Source of the DNA: Croceivirga sp.
Lineage (GTDB): Bacteria; Bacteroidota; Bacteroidia; Flavobacteriales; Flavobacteriaceae
Reading direction: 5' to 3'
Length of the DNA: 64,000 bases
Assembly: GCA_028284935.1 (NCBI GenBank)
Contig: JANQQQ010000016.1
Span: 330,424-394,423, forward strand
Below are positions 36,692-45,358 of this stretch, in pieces. The notes beneath the pieces were generated by a model. The model saw only the letters and a program-made list of their open reading frames with translations. It was not told the DNA's origin and did not search any database. Numbering within the stretch: position 1 is the first letter of the stretch; every line of letters starts with the position of its first letter. Both the position numbers and the translations under genes were made by a program.

Positions 36692-37393
36692 TTACCATTG
36701 GATTTCACGTTTATCCCGGAAAAATTTCCCCGTGGGACCATCATCTGGGAATAAGGCTGCCCAAACGATGGTTTCGGCACCTTCTTCTGGGCTTTTTGGG
36801 GCACTAGATCCTCCCATTTGGGTACGCACCCAACCTGGGCAAACCGCATTGACCAAAATATTGGTGCCCTTTACATGCCTGGCAAAGCTGATGGTCATGG
36901 CATTTAATGCCACTTTGGAAATACTATATCCTGGGGTTCCACCGGTTAAGGCGGACCATTCTCCTGCCCCGCTGCTCACGTTTACAATACGACCAAAATT
37001 ATTTCTTTGCATGAGCGGTAAAAAGGCCTGGGTCATGCGCCAAGGCCCCATTAGATTGGTATCCATGGTTTCTTGAACATTGGTTAAATCAGCATTGGCC
37101 ACGTGTTGCCAAGTATCATAATTGATTCCCGCGTTGTTGATCAAAATATCCAGCCGGCCAAATTCTGTTTCCACAAAGGTGGCAAGTTCATCCACACTTT
37201 CATGAGAGGTCACATCCAAGGGATGGTAACAAACATTTTCATGGCTCAGCTTTGCCACTGCTTCTTTGCCATCGGACTCCCTTCTGCTGGTCAAAATAAC
37301 GGAGATACCTTTTTTCAAAAGACCTTTGGCAACGGCAAAACCGATTCCACGGTTGGAACCGGTTACCAAAGCTACTTTGTTTGTAGTTTTCAT
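36692..37393 (-). CDS. Short-chain dehydrogenase/reductase
   Basis: A 233-residue SDR oxidoreductase. The cofactor motif is GSNRGIG (about 13-19), NNAG is at about 86, and the catalytic Ser and YxxxK (YSISK) are at about 155. NADP preference is plausible (SRRESDG after the second strand) but unproven. It resembles carbonyl-reductase-type SDRs. It lies 63 bp downstream of another SDR on the same strand, and a terminator follows. Confidence 0.9.
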   Translation of the reverse strand: MKTTNKVALVTGSNRGIGFAVAKGLLKKGISVILTSRRESDGKEAVAKLSHENVCYHPLDVTSHESVDELATFVETEFGRLDILINNAGINYDTWQHVANADLTNVQETMDTNLMGPWRMTQAFLPLMQRNNFGRIVNVSSGAGEWSALTGGTPGYSISKVALNAMTISFARHVKGTNILVNAVCPGWVRTQMGGSSAPKSPEEGAETIVWAALFPDDGPTGKFFRDKREIQW

Positions 37394-37456
37394 ACGGATA
37401 TTCGGTTAGAGCATAAAGGGACAATTGTGTACTATTCAGTTTAAACCCTTTTGAAA

Positions 37457-38302
37457 TTAACTTCCGAATACGGTATTCTCAGCTACCTCTCGCCAGATTT
37501 CGAGGTCGGTTAATAACTGTTCGCCATGCGCCTTGATGGCATCAACGGAATCCTTTCCCAGTTGTAGTCTTAGCGGGGTATTTTCAGCAAGTAATGCCTT
37601 TTCAATGGCTTCAGCTGCTTTTCTAGGGTCACCTTCTTGGGTATTGTGCATACCTTTTGCGAAATCGCGGGTTCCACCAACAATTTCATCATAAGCCGCA
37701 ATTTTGGGCATATGCTTTAGGGCATCACCTGCAAACTCAGTACGGAAGGCACCTGGTTCCACAATCATGGTCTTGATTCCAAAAGGGGCAACTTCCTGAG
37801 CCAATGCCTCTGAGGCTCCTTCCAAGGCAAATTTTGATGCCGAGTAGGCACTAAAACCGCCAAATGACATATTACCACCCATACTGCTCATATTCACTAC
37901 GGCCCCGCTTTTAGCTTCTCTCATGTATGGCAAGGCTTCTTGGGTTACAGCCATGGCACCAAAGAAATTGGTTTCCATTTGTTTTCTTAGCTCGTCTTCC
38001 GGTGTTTCCTCCAAGGCACCAACAATCCCATAACCGGCATTGTTAATGAGCACATCTATTTTACCCCAATGATTGATAACTTCTTGAATTCCCTTTTGAA
38101 CTTGTGCCCTATTGGTCACATCCATTTGAATGGGTAGAACTTGTTCCGGAGCAGTGGCTTTTAACTCCTCCAACTTCCCTTTTCTTCTAGCAGTTGCCAC
38201 CACTTTATAACCTTTGGATATGGCATGTTCCGCTAATGATTTTCCAAATCCGGAAGAGGCTCCGGTAATGAACCAAACAGTATCGCTGTTAAACTTTTTC
38301 AT
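37457..38302 (-). CDS. Short-chain dehydrogenase/reductase (classical, 281 residues)
   Basis: A classical SDR with cofactor motif GASSGFG (about 14-20), NNAGYG (about 87-92), Ser-containing NMSSMGG and catalytic YSASK (about 154-158). The GALEETPEDELRKQMETNFFG stretch is typical of the oxidoreductase group that includes retinol-dehydrogenase-like members. A good -7 element (TACATTTG on the minus strand, 38334-38327) lies 25-32 nt upstream of the start, and a palindrome sits further upstream, next to the end of the AraC regulator gene. Confidence 0.9.
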   Translation of the reverse strand: MKKFNSDTVWFITGASSGFGKSLAEHAISKGYKVVATARRKGKLEELKATAPEQVLPIQMDVTNRAQVQKGIQEVINHWGKIDVLINNAGYGIVGALEETPEDELRKQMETNFFGAMAVTQEALPYMREAKSGAVVNMSSMGGNMSFGGFSAYSASKFALEGASEALAQEVAPFGIKTMIVEPGAFRTEFAGDALKHMPKIAAYDEIVGGTRDFAKGMHNTQEGDPRKAAEAIEKALLAENTPLRLQLGKDSVDAIKAHGEQLLTDLEIWREVAENTVFGS

Positions 38303-38326
38303 GGTATTTTATTTTATTGTTTGGTA

Positions 38327-38334
38327 CAAATGTA
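38327..38334 (-). promoter_or_regulatory. Candidate -7 element for the SDR gene
   Basis: TACATTTG on the minus strand fits TAnnTTTG exactly and gives a leader of about 20 nt. No TTG box at the standard 19-20 nt distance is seen, which would suit an activator-dependent promoter. Confidence 0.5.
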
Positions 38335-38383
38335 GATTCCATGCGAAATCTCTAAACTACGCAAATCAAAGTAAGAAATACAA

Positions 38384-38404
38384 AATTCAAATTTGATTTG
38401 AATT
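38384..38404. promoter_or_regulatory. Palindrome between araC-type gene and SDR gene
   Basis: AATTCAAAT (38384-38392), TTG, ATTTGAATT (38396-38404): perfect 9-bp arms. A related half-site CAAATCAAA lies at 38362-38370, inverted relative to TTTGATTTG at 38392-38400. It sits 50-70 nt upstream of the SDR promoter and overlaps the AraC stop codon, so it could be the activator site of that regulator or simply a weak terminator. Confidence 0.45.
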
Positions 38405-39314
38405 ACTGGCTATTTCGGAATTGATTTGGGGTCATTCCCGTTTGTTTTTTAAAGAAATTGGCAAAGTGGTTGGGGTAATTGTAGTACAGCTCAAAAGCAA
38501 TTTCCTTGACCGACTTTTCCGTGTTTTTCAGGCGTGATTTGGCCAGGGCAACCATGTATTTGTAGATGATTTCGGAAGCCGATTGGGCGGCAATTCTTTT
38601 TACCACTGCATTTAAATGATTTGGGTGCAGATGTAGTTTTTCGGCGTAGTACTGCACTTTATGCGGCTCCCCATTTTCAAAAGGTTGGTCAGGGTAAAAG
38701 CTGGTCTCAACCAAGGTTTTAAATCGGCTCACCAGCGTCAGGTCATTATCCCTATGGGTATGGGTCTGTTGCCGGGCCGGGACTTTTTCCTTAAAAAGGC
38801 GGGCCACTTTATGCAGTAAAATGGATGTATTTAGATGACAGATGGTTTTTGATGGGGTATCGTTTTTTCCGTATTCCCTTAGGATGTCCATAAAGGTACC
38901 TATAAAAAGTGATGCTTCCTGCTCTGATATTTCAAGGGGGATGGTATTGTCCACCAATAAAAAAGGAAAATCGGTACTGATGTTTCTTTTGGGCTGCCCA
39001 AATTGGTAAAAGTCTTCTGAAAATATAATGTAAAAGCCGTTCCAATCAGGGGCAATGTCCCATTGTATGATTTGATATGGGGAATTGAAGAAGACAGTGG
39101 CTTTTAGATTTTCAGTAGAATAGTTGCCCGTTTTAGTATAACCGCTCCCATCCAATTTTAGGGCAATGGCATAGAATTCGTGCTTAAAGGGTGGCATTTT
39201 GTGGTTGACCGTTTTCATGTTTGCCTCAAAGGTGCGCGCATCAAAATCGGGCCAATTTGGCGGTGAAATATTTATGGCTTCGCAGTATTCTTTTAACGTT
39301 GAATAATGGTTCAT
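38403..39314 (-). CDS. AraC-family transcriptional regulator
   Basis: A 303-residue regulator with an N-terminal cupin-like effector domain (about 1-150) and a C-terminal double HTH (about 200-303: LHLHPNHLNAVVKRIAAQSASEIIYKYM, EIAFELYYNYPNHFANFFKKQTGMTPNQFR). Its start overlaps the end of the upstream small gene by 4 bp (ATGA), so the two are coupled. The SDR gene lies downstream on the same strand and is the natural target. Confidence 0.92.
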   Translation of the reverse strand: MNHYSTLKEYCEAINISPPNWPDFDARTFEANMKTVNHKMPPFKHEFYAIALKLDGSGYTKTGNYSTENLKATVFFNSPYQIIQWDIAPDWNGFYIIFSEDFYQFGQPKRNISTDFPFLLVDNTIPLEISEQEASLFIGTFMDILREYGKNDTPSKTICHLNTSILLHKVARLFKEKVPARQQTHTHRDNDLTLVSRFKTLVETSFYPDQPFENGEPHKVQYYAEKLHLHPNHLNAVVKRIAAQSASEIIYKYMVALAKSRLKNTEKSVKEIAFELYYNYPNHFANFFKKQTGMTPNQFRNSQ

Positions 39315-39787
39315 GGCTTTAGCTCTAATAGGAGTTGACCATAATCATACTGCAAGTCTTCATGAAGTAGGGAAATCTTCTTTTTTATTGCAATAAGTTG
39401 TCGCTCGTAAAGGTTGGAAAGCATCTTATTTCTGTGGACGGAAGGCCTAAATTCATTTAATTTTAGGCAGAAATAGAGGAGTAGTTCAACTTCGGTCTCT
39501 TTTTTGTTGGAATACCGAATGTATTTTCGGAGCCCCCTTAAAATCTTTCGGACGCTTTTTTTAATAAAGTAATAACTCGACGTATTAATTTCCGAGAATT
39601 GAATATCCATTTGTGCTTTCACGGTTTCCATATAGCCCTCTTCGTCATCGGCCTCAAAAAGGAGATAAGTCAACAGCTCCTTGTTCTCCAATTTAAATCG
39701 CGCCAACCGTAGGCATAAGGCCAATAGTTCATCTGAATTACGATGCTGTAGTTCTTTTTTAAGTTGTGAAACGGTTGCGGCTTTCAT
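39311..39787 (-). CDS. Conserved small helical protein of unknown function
   Basis: A 158-residue basic, mainly helical protein, without a signal peptide or membrane segment. Marks: LARFKLENKELLTYLLFEADDEEGY and FIKKSVRKILRGLRKYIRYS. I recognise it as a type of conserved protein common in Bacteroidetes but not as a named family. It is translationally coupled (4-bp overlap) to the AraC regulator. Function unknown. Confidence 0.7.
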   Translation of the reverse strand: MKAATVSQLKKELQHRNSDELLALCLRLARFKLENKELLTYLLFEADDEEGYMETVKAQMDIQFSEINTSSYYFIKKSVRKILRGLRKYIRYSNKKETEVELLLYFCLKLNEFRPSVHRNKMLSNLYERQLIAIKKKISLLHEDLQYDYGQLLLELKP

Positions 39788-39799
39788 ACAATGAAAATA

Positions 39800-39863
39800 G
39801 TCATTTCGAACCGAGCTTTCGAGCGTGAGAAATCTAGATTTCTCAATCGTCTGCTTTCGCGAG
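39800..39863. repeat. Extragenic palindromic repeat element
   Basis: Two direct copies of GTCATTTCGAA (39800-39810 and 39853-39863) flank an 18-bp perfect palindrome GAGAAATCTAGATTTCTC (39827-39844). The outer sequence resembles GTCATTTCGA...GAGAAATC elements often scattered between genes in Flavobacteriia. It fills the 102 bp between the amine oxidase gene and the small helical protein. Confidence 0.6.
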
Positions 39864-39889
39864 TCATTTCGAAAGAACAGGGGATGGTA

Positions 39890-41080
39890 TTAGCGAACTA
39901 ATTCTCGAACCGCATCCCTCGCGGAACGTGTGGCCGTGTGCACCGAGCTCCAATCTTCAAATTGCGTATAGGAGCAACCGGCAAAGTAAAGTTTATTATC
40001 AATGGATTTGGACATGGCCCTGGAAATGGAACTTGACGCCTCGTCTTCCAAATAAGCCGCCCTAGCAAAGGGCTTTTCGTTCCAGTTTTGTGCCAAAATA
40101 TCTTGAAAGGTTTCAGAGGCTTTTCCATCAAAAATTTCATCCAACTCGTTCAACACATAATCCCTAAGGGCATCACCACTATAGTTTTGATAGACTTCGG
40201 CCTGTTTCCCCACGGAAAAAAGGCCAAGTACGTTATCTGCCGAATTTTGGCCATAGGCGGCATCGTAATATAAGCGCTGCCCTTCATTGGTCGCGCTATC
40301 ATCAAAGTAGAGAAAGGTAGGGTAGAAGGCTTCTGAAAATTTTAGAAACACCTTCATTCCACTCCATATGGTGGCACTGGCCAAGGCATTTTGTTTGTTA
40401 TTCGGTAAATCTGGTCTAAAATTCACCTGCCTTAGCTGGAGCAATTTCAGGGGTACGGTCAATACCAGCCTATCCGCTTCATATGGCATTCCATCCATAT
40501 CGGTTGCAATGACCTTGTCACCAGAGTAATCAATCGAGGTGATTTGGGTATTGAACTGCATTTTGCTTTGGATGCTGGGAACGATGTATTCCTCAAAAAA
40601 ATCAAACCAAGACGAGCCAATGAACTTTTTGTCTTGATCATCATTCACGGCAGATCCCACTTCATTAACTGTCAGTTGACCATTGCTAAAATAGCCAGAG
40701 GTATCAGTGGGGGAATAGGGCAACAACCTAGTATCGATTTCGACAGCTTCATTGTTCACAATTGCCGGCAGCTCAGCTTCTGAAACATGTAACCATTCCG
40801 CGCCCAGGGGAATGGGAAAATCCGTAAAGGTAGTGTCGGTACGAAAGCGCCCGCCATAGGTGGTATCCGCTTCCAGTATCTGATATTCAATACCTAGCTG
40901 TTCCAGGAGATACCCTGCGGCCATACCTGCAGCACCTGCTCCAATGATCAAAACTGAACCTTCAAAATCCCCTGGTATGATTGGGGCTTCGTCATCTTCA
41001 GAGCAAGACTGAAGAAACGATTGAAAGGGCAAGGAAATACCAAAAAGACTACAGGCAGCTACAAACTCTCTTCGATTCAT
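39890..41080 (-). CDS. Tat-exported flavin amine oxidase, probable lipoprotein
   Basis: A 396-residue FAD-dependent oxidoreductase of the monoamine oxidase/phytoene desaturase fold. The N-terminus carries a twin-arginine motif (NRREFV) and a Cys at a lipobox-like site (LQSCSEDD, about residue 26). The FAD motif is VLIIGAGAAGMAAGYLLE (about 45-62), followed by GGRFRT, and it closes with LYFAGCSYTQFEDWSSVHTATRSARDA. Export of a folded flavoprotein through Tat is consistent. The substrate (amine or other) is not readable. Confidence 0.85.
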   Translation of the reverse strand: MNRREFVAACSLFGISLPFQSFLQSCSEDDEAPIIPGDFEGSVLIIGAGAAGMAAGYLLEQLGIEYQILEADTTYGGRFRTDTTFTDFPIPLGAEWLHVSEAELPAIVNNEAVEIDTRLLPYSPTDTSGYFSNGQLTVNEVGSAVNDDQDKKFIGSSWFDFFEEYIVPSIQSKMQFNTQITSIDYSGDKVIATDMDGMPYEADRLVLTVPLKLLQLRQVNFRPDLPNNKQNALASATIWSGMKVFLKFSEAFYPTFLYFDDSATNEGQRLYYDAAYGQNSADNVLGLFSVGKQAEVYQNYSGDALRDYVLNELDEIFDGKASETFQDILAQNWNEKPFARAAYLEDEASSSISRAMSKSIDNKLYFAGCSYTQFEDWSSVHTATRSARDAVRELVR

Positions 41081-41177
41081 GGCAATGGATTTTTATTTTG
41101 CTCGACAAATATGGCAACCCTTGGGGAATTGCAGTCCGATATTTTTAAAAGTGTGGTACTTCGGACTGATTTTTCTC

Positions 41178-42311
41178 TTAAGTAAAGGTTTGAAACGACT
41201 TTTTATAGGCCGTAGGAGTTTGTCCCGTAAATTTCTTAAAAAGGGAATTAAATGTAGATTTTGAATTGAATCCACTTTCCAAGGCAATGCCCATAATGCT
41301 ATATTGATCGTATGCTGTACTGATTAACTTTGCCTTTGCCGCCTCAACACGATATTGATTTACGAATTGAAAGAAGCTCTTGTTCTCCCTTTCATTAATG
41401 ATTTGGGAAAGGTATCCTGAACTGATTTGAAGTTTCTTGGCTAAGTAGGGTAGGTTGAGTTCAGGGTCGGTGTATAAATACTCTTCTTCCATGAATCGCA
41501 CCAATTTTTTATGGTATTCAACCGTTTTTGGTGAGAGTTGTTTTGGGGTTTCCGTACGACTCTCCATTTCAGAATAGGGTACCGTTTGGAAGAGGGGAAA
41601 TTGCAGAATTACAAAATACCCCATCCAAAAAAGAAAAAGCACCATTCCTAGGGAAACAATCGAGTAGGTTCCTTCATTGTCATAGCCCATTAGAAATTGA
41701 AAATGGCTAAGGAGCCAAAAGATTACAATAATCAAGGTTGCAATGATTAGATTCCGAAGCCATAACAGACTTTTTCCCGAAAGTGATGAATAATTGTTCA
41801 TTAGGAATTTTTGGTAACGATTTAATTTACGGATGGTCAGCCCAAGTAGTACAACACAAATTAATAGACCTATTGATTCTTCTGTTACAAGAAGAATGTT
41901 GTTAGCTAACAACATATCATTTTCAGACAGTAAGAAGTCAGCTGGAATGTAGGCCAATTCCAATACTATTTCCAAGATTATGGGAATATACCACAAACGT
42001 TCCCATTGGTTCATTGGATTCTTGGGTTCAATTAGAAATCGTACGAAGAAATATAGCCCAATAGGGATAAAACTTCGTATGTAAATGGGTAGGTACAAAA
42101 AGTAACCGTACACTTCGTGTTCTTCCAGGTAGGCGTAAAATAGGTCGTATAAGATGATGACCGAAACGCCCACTAAGGTCATGGCAAAGAATCGGTTGGA
42201 CTTAGAGGCAAACCGTTTTGTGAATACCAGGATGCCCGCCAATAGGAAACCTTGAAGGGCTGCCAAGCTACTGATAGCCGTTAAAAAACCATATGTAAAG
42301 TCTTCTTCCAA
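41178..42311 (-). CDS. AraC-family regulator with membrane sensor domain
   Basis: A 377-residue protein. About seven transmembrane helices (about 10-245) form the N-terminal sensor-like half, followed by a cytoplasmic AraC double HTH (about 280-375: LPYLAKKLQISSGYLSQIINERENKSFFQFV, MGIALESGFNSKSTFNSLFKKFTGQTPTAYK). A membrane-bound AraC regulator is typical of Bacteroidetes. It starts 12 nt after fabG on the same strand. The ligand is unknown. Confidence 0.88.
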   Translation of the reverse strand: MEEDFTYGFLTAISSLAALQGFLLAGILVFTKRFASKSNRFFAMTLVGVSVIILYDLFYAYLEEHEVYGYFLYLPIYIRSFIPIGLYFFVRFLIEPKNPMNQWERLWYIPIILEIVLELAYIPADFLLSENDMLLANNILLVTEESIGLLICVVLLGLTIRKLNRYQKFLMNNYSSLSGKSLLWLRNLIIATLIIVIFWLLSHFQFLMGYDNEGTYSIVSLGMVLFLFWMGYFVILQFPLFQTVPYSEMESRTETPKQLSPKTVEYHKKLVRFMEEEYLYTDPELNLPYLAKKLQISSGYLSQIINERENKSFFQFVNQYRVEAAKAKLISTAYDQYSIMGIALESGFNSKSTFNSLFKKFTGQTPTAYKKSFQTFT

Positions 42312-42323
42312 ATAAAAGCAAAG

Positions 42324-43082
42324 TCAACTCCTCAAATAACTTGCCCCATTGACATCAATAATAGTACCTGATGAGTATTCAGCACCTTCAGAGGCTAAAA
42401 ATAGAATAGCATGGGCCACCTCCTTAGGTTGTGCCATACGCTGAAAGGGCGATTCCCGCAACAGGTTTTCCCGTTCAGCTGGGGTGAGGGTCACAGCGGC
42501 CATTGCTGTCTCAGTAAAACCTGGGGCAACAACGCCAAGGTAGATGTTATGGGGAGCTAACTTTTTGGCCAAGGATTGGGTCATGGCGTTCAATGCGGCT
42601 TTGCTCGCACCATACGCAGGTTTGGTAGGTTCACCCCGAAAAGCACCCCTTGAAGAAACATTGACGATTCGACCTCCTCCAGTTTTTAACATGGCCTGTG
42701 CTGCACAATAGGTCATATTGGCGGCAGCGAAAAGATTGGTTTTAAACGTCAATTCCCAAGCATGGGTCCAATGCTCAAAATCAACTTTGTCAATTTCATG
42801 AAAAATGGAAATGCCTGCATTGTTGACCAGCACATCCAATCGACCATACTCCTCTATGAAATCATCCATCAGTTTTTGGCAATTTTCTTTTTCCGATATA
42901 TCGGTTTGGAACAATTGGTGCCCCTTACCGGGCAATTCCGAACGAGTTTTTTCAGCTTCTTCAACATTGTTTCTAAAGTTGATACCCACGGTTGCCCCTT
43001 TTTCAGCGAATGCCAATGCTGTGGCTTTACCAATACCTCTTGAGGCACCCGTTATCAATACGTTTTTATCAACGAAATTCAT
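42324..43082 (-). CDS. Short-chain dehydrogenase, FabG-like
   Basis: A 252-residue SDR close to 3-oxoacyl-ACP reductases. GASRGIG (about 12-18), NNAG (about 86-89), NVSSRGAF and YGASK (about 150) are present. The C-terminus reads FLASEGAEYSSGTIIDVNGASYLRS, as in FabG relatives. Its start overlaps the stop of the DUF6090 gene (ATGA). Housekeeping fabG normally lies with fatty-acid genes, so this is probably a paralog with another ketone substrate. Confidence 0.9.
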   Translation of the reverse strand: MNFVDKNVLITGASRGIGKATALAFAEKGATVGINFRNNVEEAEKTRSELPGKGHQLFQTDISEKENCQKLMDDFIEEYGRLDVLVNNAGISIFHEIDKVDFEHWTHAWELTFKTNLFAAANMTYCAAQAMLKTGGGRIVNVSSRGAFRGEPTKPAYGASKAALNAMTQSLAKKLAPHNIYLGVVAPGFTETAMAAVTLTPAERENLLRESPFQRMAQPKEVAHAILFLASEGAEYSSGTIIDVNGASYLRS

Positions 43083-43843
43083 TGTTCAAGCTCTTTATCG
43101 ATTAACCCAATCAGGGTTTTGAGTTCTTCTTCAAATACAATATAATATTCCTCATTCAAGCTAACACCTGTCAATGAAGCAAATGCCATGATACTTTCGA
43201 ATTCCTCATTTCTAAGCAAAAACAAGTTGCTGTTTTCTTTTGAATATGTCGGAATGCCATAGACTTCATTAGCACCAAGATCGGTTACCATCTGTTTGAT
43301 GGAACCGTATTTTTCAATAAAATTGTTGCCCTTGGAAATATAATCGTTTACCCTATTTTCTTGGGAACGGACCCGCTCTAGATTTCCACCGATGGAAGCC
43401 AAAATATTTCGGATGCTATCGTTGGTAATATCTTTTAAATTACCTGTGGAAATAACCTCCTTTAGGGTACCATCCTTAAAATAAAAATCCATGTCATTGC
43501 TCAAAATGGGCACTAAAATCTCAGATAGTTTTTTGTTACTGATCCTAGTGTCGGGAGTGGCATACAGCTCCAATAGTTGACTCAGGCTGGCAATAAAATT
43601 AGCGAGTACTTTTTTTTCAAGTCGTAGTGTATGGAGGTTACCCTGCATTTCCTGCTTGATGAGTAAAAGATATTTGAGCTCTTCTTCCTTAGTCTTTTTC
43701 CCTTCGTTCCAGGTATTGATCTGCAGCGCAATCAAAATACCAATGACCACCAATATGATTTCACCAATGGCATAGAGGAAGTATTTTGAGAATTTGTTCT
43801 CTGATAAAAGCGACTTACGTATTCTGCGAAAAAATTTAATCAC
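43079..43843 (-). CDS. DUF6090-type membrane protein
   Basis: A 254-residue protein with a basic N-terminus (MIKFFRRIRKSLLSENKF), one transmembrane helix (about 22-42: YAIGEIILVVIGILIALQIN) and a helical periplasmic domain. This matches the Bacteroidetes DUF6090 family; function unknown. The stop codon overlaps the fabG start, so they are coupled. A second paralog lies at 45359-46087 with an almost identical N-terminal 45 residues. Confidence 0.8.
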   Translation of the reverse strand: MIKFFRRIRKSLLSENKFSKYFLYAIGEIILVVIGILIALQINTWNEGKKTKEEELKYLLLIKQEMQGNLHTLRLEKKVLANFIASLSQLLELYATPDTRISNKKLSEILVPILSNDMDFYFKDGTLKEVISTGNLKDITNDSIRNILASIGGNLERVRSQENRVNDYISKGNNFIEKYGSIKQMVTDLGANEVYGIPTYSKENSNLFLLRNEEFESIMAFASLTGVSLNEEYYIVFEEELKTLIGLIDKELEQ

Positions 43844-43897
43844 TTGGTTGGTTTGGTGGGGGAAGTATTCCCTTTAAATATATAAAATATGTGCCTT

Positions 43898-45274
43898 TTA
43901 GGGCGTTGACATTTGTACCCTTTGACCAAACCATTTCGCCATTACATTTTCCGCGGGTTTGAACCGAGGTGAAAAGTCCAAGTTTTCAGCTGCCCTGTCC
44001 ATGGCGCTCCGAGTATCCCATTGCCAAATATATACTCCCGCAAACCAGTCCCGGCCCCATAATTCCTCAAATAAGGCTTCGTAAGCCAAAAGTTGGGTCC
44101 TGTCTGATTTCTTCTTGAACAACACTTCAAAGGCACTGCTCCATTCCCAGGGCTTCACAGTGGCCGATGCCTCACTTCGATACCCCACTTCGGTAAACAA
44201 AATCGGTTTTTGGCACGCTTCAGAAAAATGGGATAAGCTTTCAATATGCGTCCGCCAGCCTTTTTTAATGGTTGCTAGGTTAGGATTTTTGTTTTTGGTC
44301 AAAGGAAAGTAGGCCTGTATTCCAATGTAATCAAGCTTGTCCCAAAAGGTAATATGTTCGTATTCATCATACCAATTGGCGGCATAGGTAAGCTTGCCAG
44401 AGTAAATTTCACGTATTTCTTCAATCAGTTTTTCCCAACCTTCTGGTTGGTATTTTATGGAAGTGCGTAGCTCCGTGCCCACACAAAAGAGCTCTGTTCC
44501 CGTCAACTCGGCCATTTTTGCGTAATGCAGCATCCGGTTGCGGTAGGAATGGAACCAGGTGTCCCATTCTTGGTCGTTCCTTAGGCTAAGGTTGGATCGC
44601 CATCCGTCGCCGAGCCATAAATGCGGTTTTAGGTGTACGTATAGTCCTTTTTTATGTAAATCGTTTATAGCCTTTATAAAGGTGGAATCCCTTTTGGTGA
44701 ATTCGCCCTTTTTGCGTTGGGAATGCAAGGCACCGGAACTTTCATTCTCTTGATACATAAATGGAATTACGGCTACCCATTCCACATTGGCCCTAATCAA
44801 ATCCGCTATTGCCTTTTCATTGTTGTCATTCCACCCAAATACACTCATACCCCTATGGTGCCCATCCCTTTCAAAATGTTTGGCCACAATACCTGACGTA
44901 TTCATCACCGTTTCATCCCATTCGAATGCTAATATTTCGTTGGTATTCATATAAACCAACATCTTAAAACCAAGAATTAAAAGTGTGACAGGGAGCAAAA
45001 GGTATAGGCCCAGTCTTTTGAACATCACATTGCGCCCCTTTTTCCTGTAAATCGTTCTAAAATAGCGGAAGAGTAGGTACAGCAGGCCAACTACTACAAA
45101 AAGGAGATGTTGGGCAGCAAGATAGGCACGGTTGAAAACGATTTCCGAAAAGAAAAAGGGAACGCTTTCTGAAAACTTTTGCCCTTGTCCCTGTAATAGC
45201 AGAAGGACAACCAAAAACCCAAGGCCCCAAGAAATGAGATACACCCAGAGTAGTATTCCAATGCCTTTTTTCAA
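43898..45274 (-). CDS. Membrane-anchored GH113-like beta-mannanase
   Basis: A 458-residue protein with three N-terminal transmembrane helices (about 5-27, 50-73 and 88-108) and a TIM-barrel domain (about 125-445) resembling glycoside hydrolase family 113. Candidate catalytic Glu residues are E268 (CVGTELR, acid/base) and E362 (LFTEVGYR, nucleophile). Other family-like segments are WVAVIPFMYQ, HLKPHLWLGDGWR, LDYIGIQAYFPLT and VYIWQWDTR. Beta-1,4-mannan is the expected substrate of the family. A three-helix anchor is unusual for GH113 enzymes. Flanked by two DUF6090 genes. Confidence 0.78.
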   Translation of the reverse strand: MKKGIGILLWVYLISWGLGFLVVLLLLQGQGQKFSESVPFFFSEIVFNRAYLAAQHLLFVVVGLLYLLFRYFRTIYRKKGRNVMFKRLGLYLLLPVTLLILGFKMLVYMNTNEILAFEWDETVMNTSGIVAKHFERDGHHRGMSVFGWNDNNEKAIADLIRANVEWVAVIPFMYQENESSGALHSQRKKGEFTKRDSTFIKAINDLHKKGLYVHLKPHLWLGDGWRSNLSLRNDQEWDTWFHSYRNRMLHYAKMAELTGTELFCVGTELRTSIKYQPEGWEKLIEEIREIYSGKLTYAANWYDEYEHITFWDKLDYIGIQAYFPLTKNKNPNLATIKKGWRTHIESLSHFSEACQKPILFTEVGYRSEASATVKPWEWSSAFEVLFKKKSDRTQLLAYEALFEELWGRDWFAGVYIWQWDTRSAMDRAAENLDFSPRFKPAENVMAKWFGQRVQMSTP

Positions 45275-45358
45275 GGTACCTACAATCTTGTTATTCCGTG
45301 TAACAAATGTTCAAGGCCGTCTTTTTCATTCATCGCTACTGGTATTCTTTTGAAGGAA

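Noticed and set aside
39827..39844. The 18-bp palindrome as a terminator of the small helical protein / AraC pair
   Set aside because: It lies upstream of that pair, not downstream, and has no T-run; more likely a repeat element.
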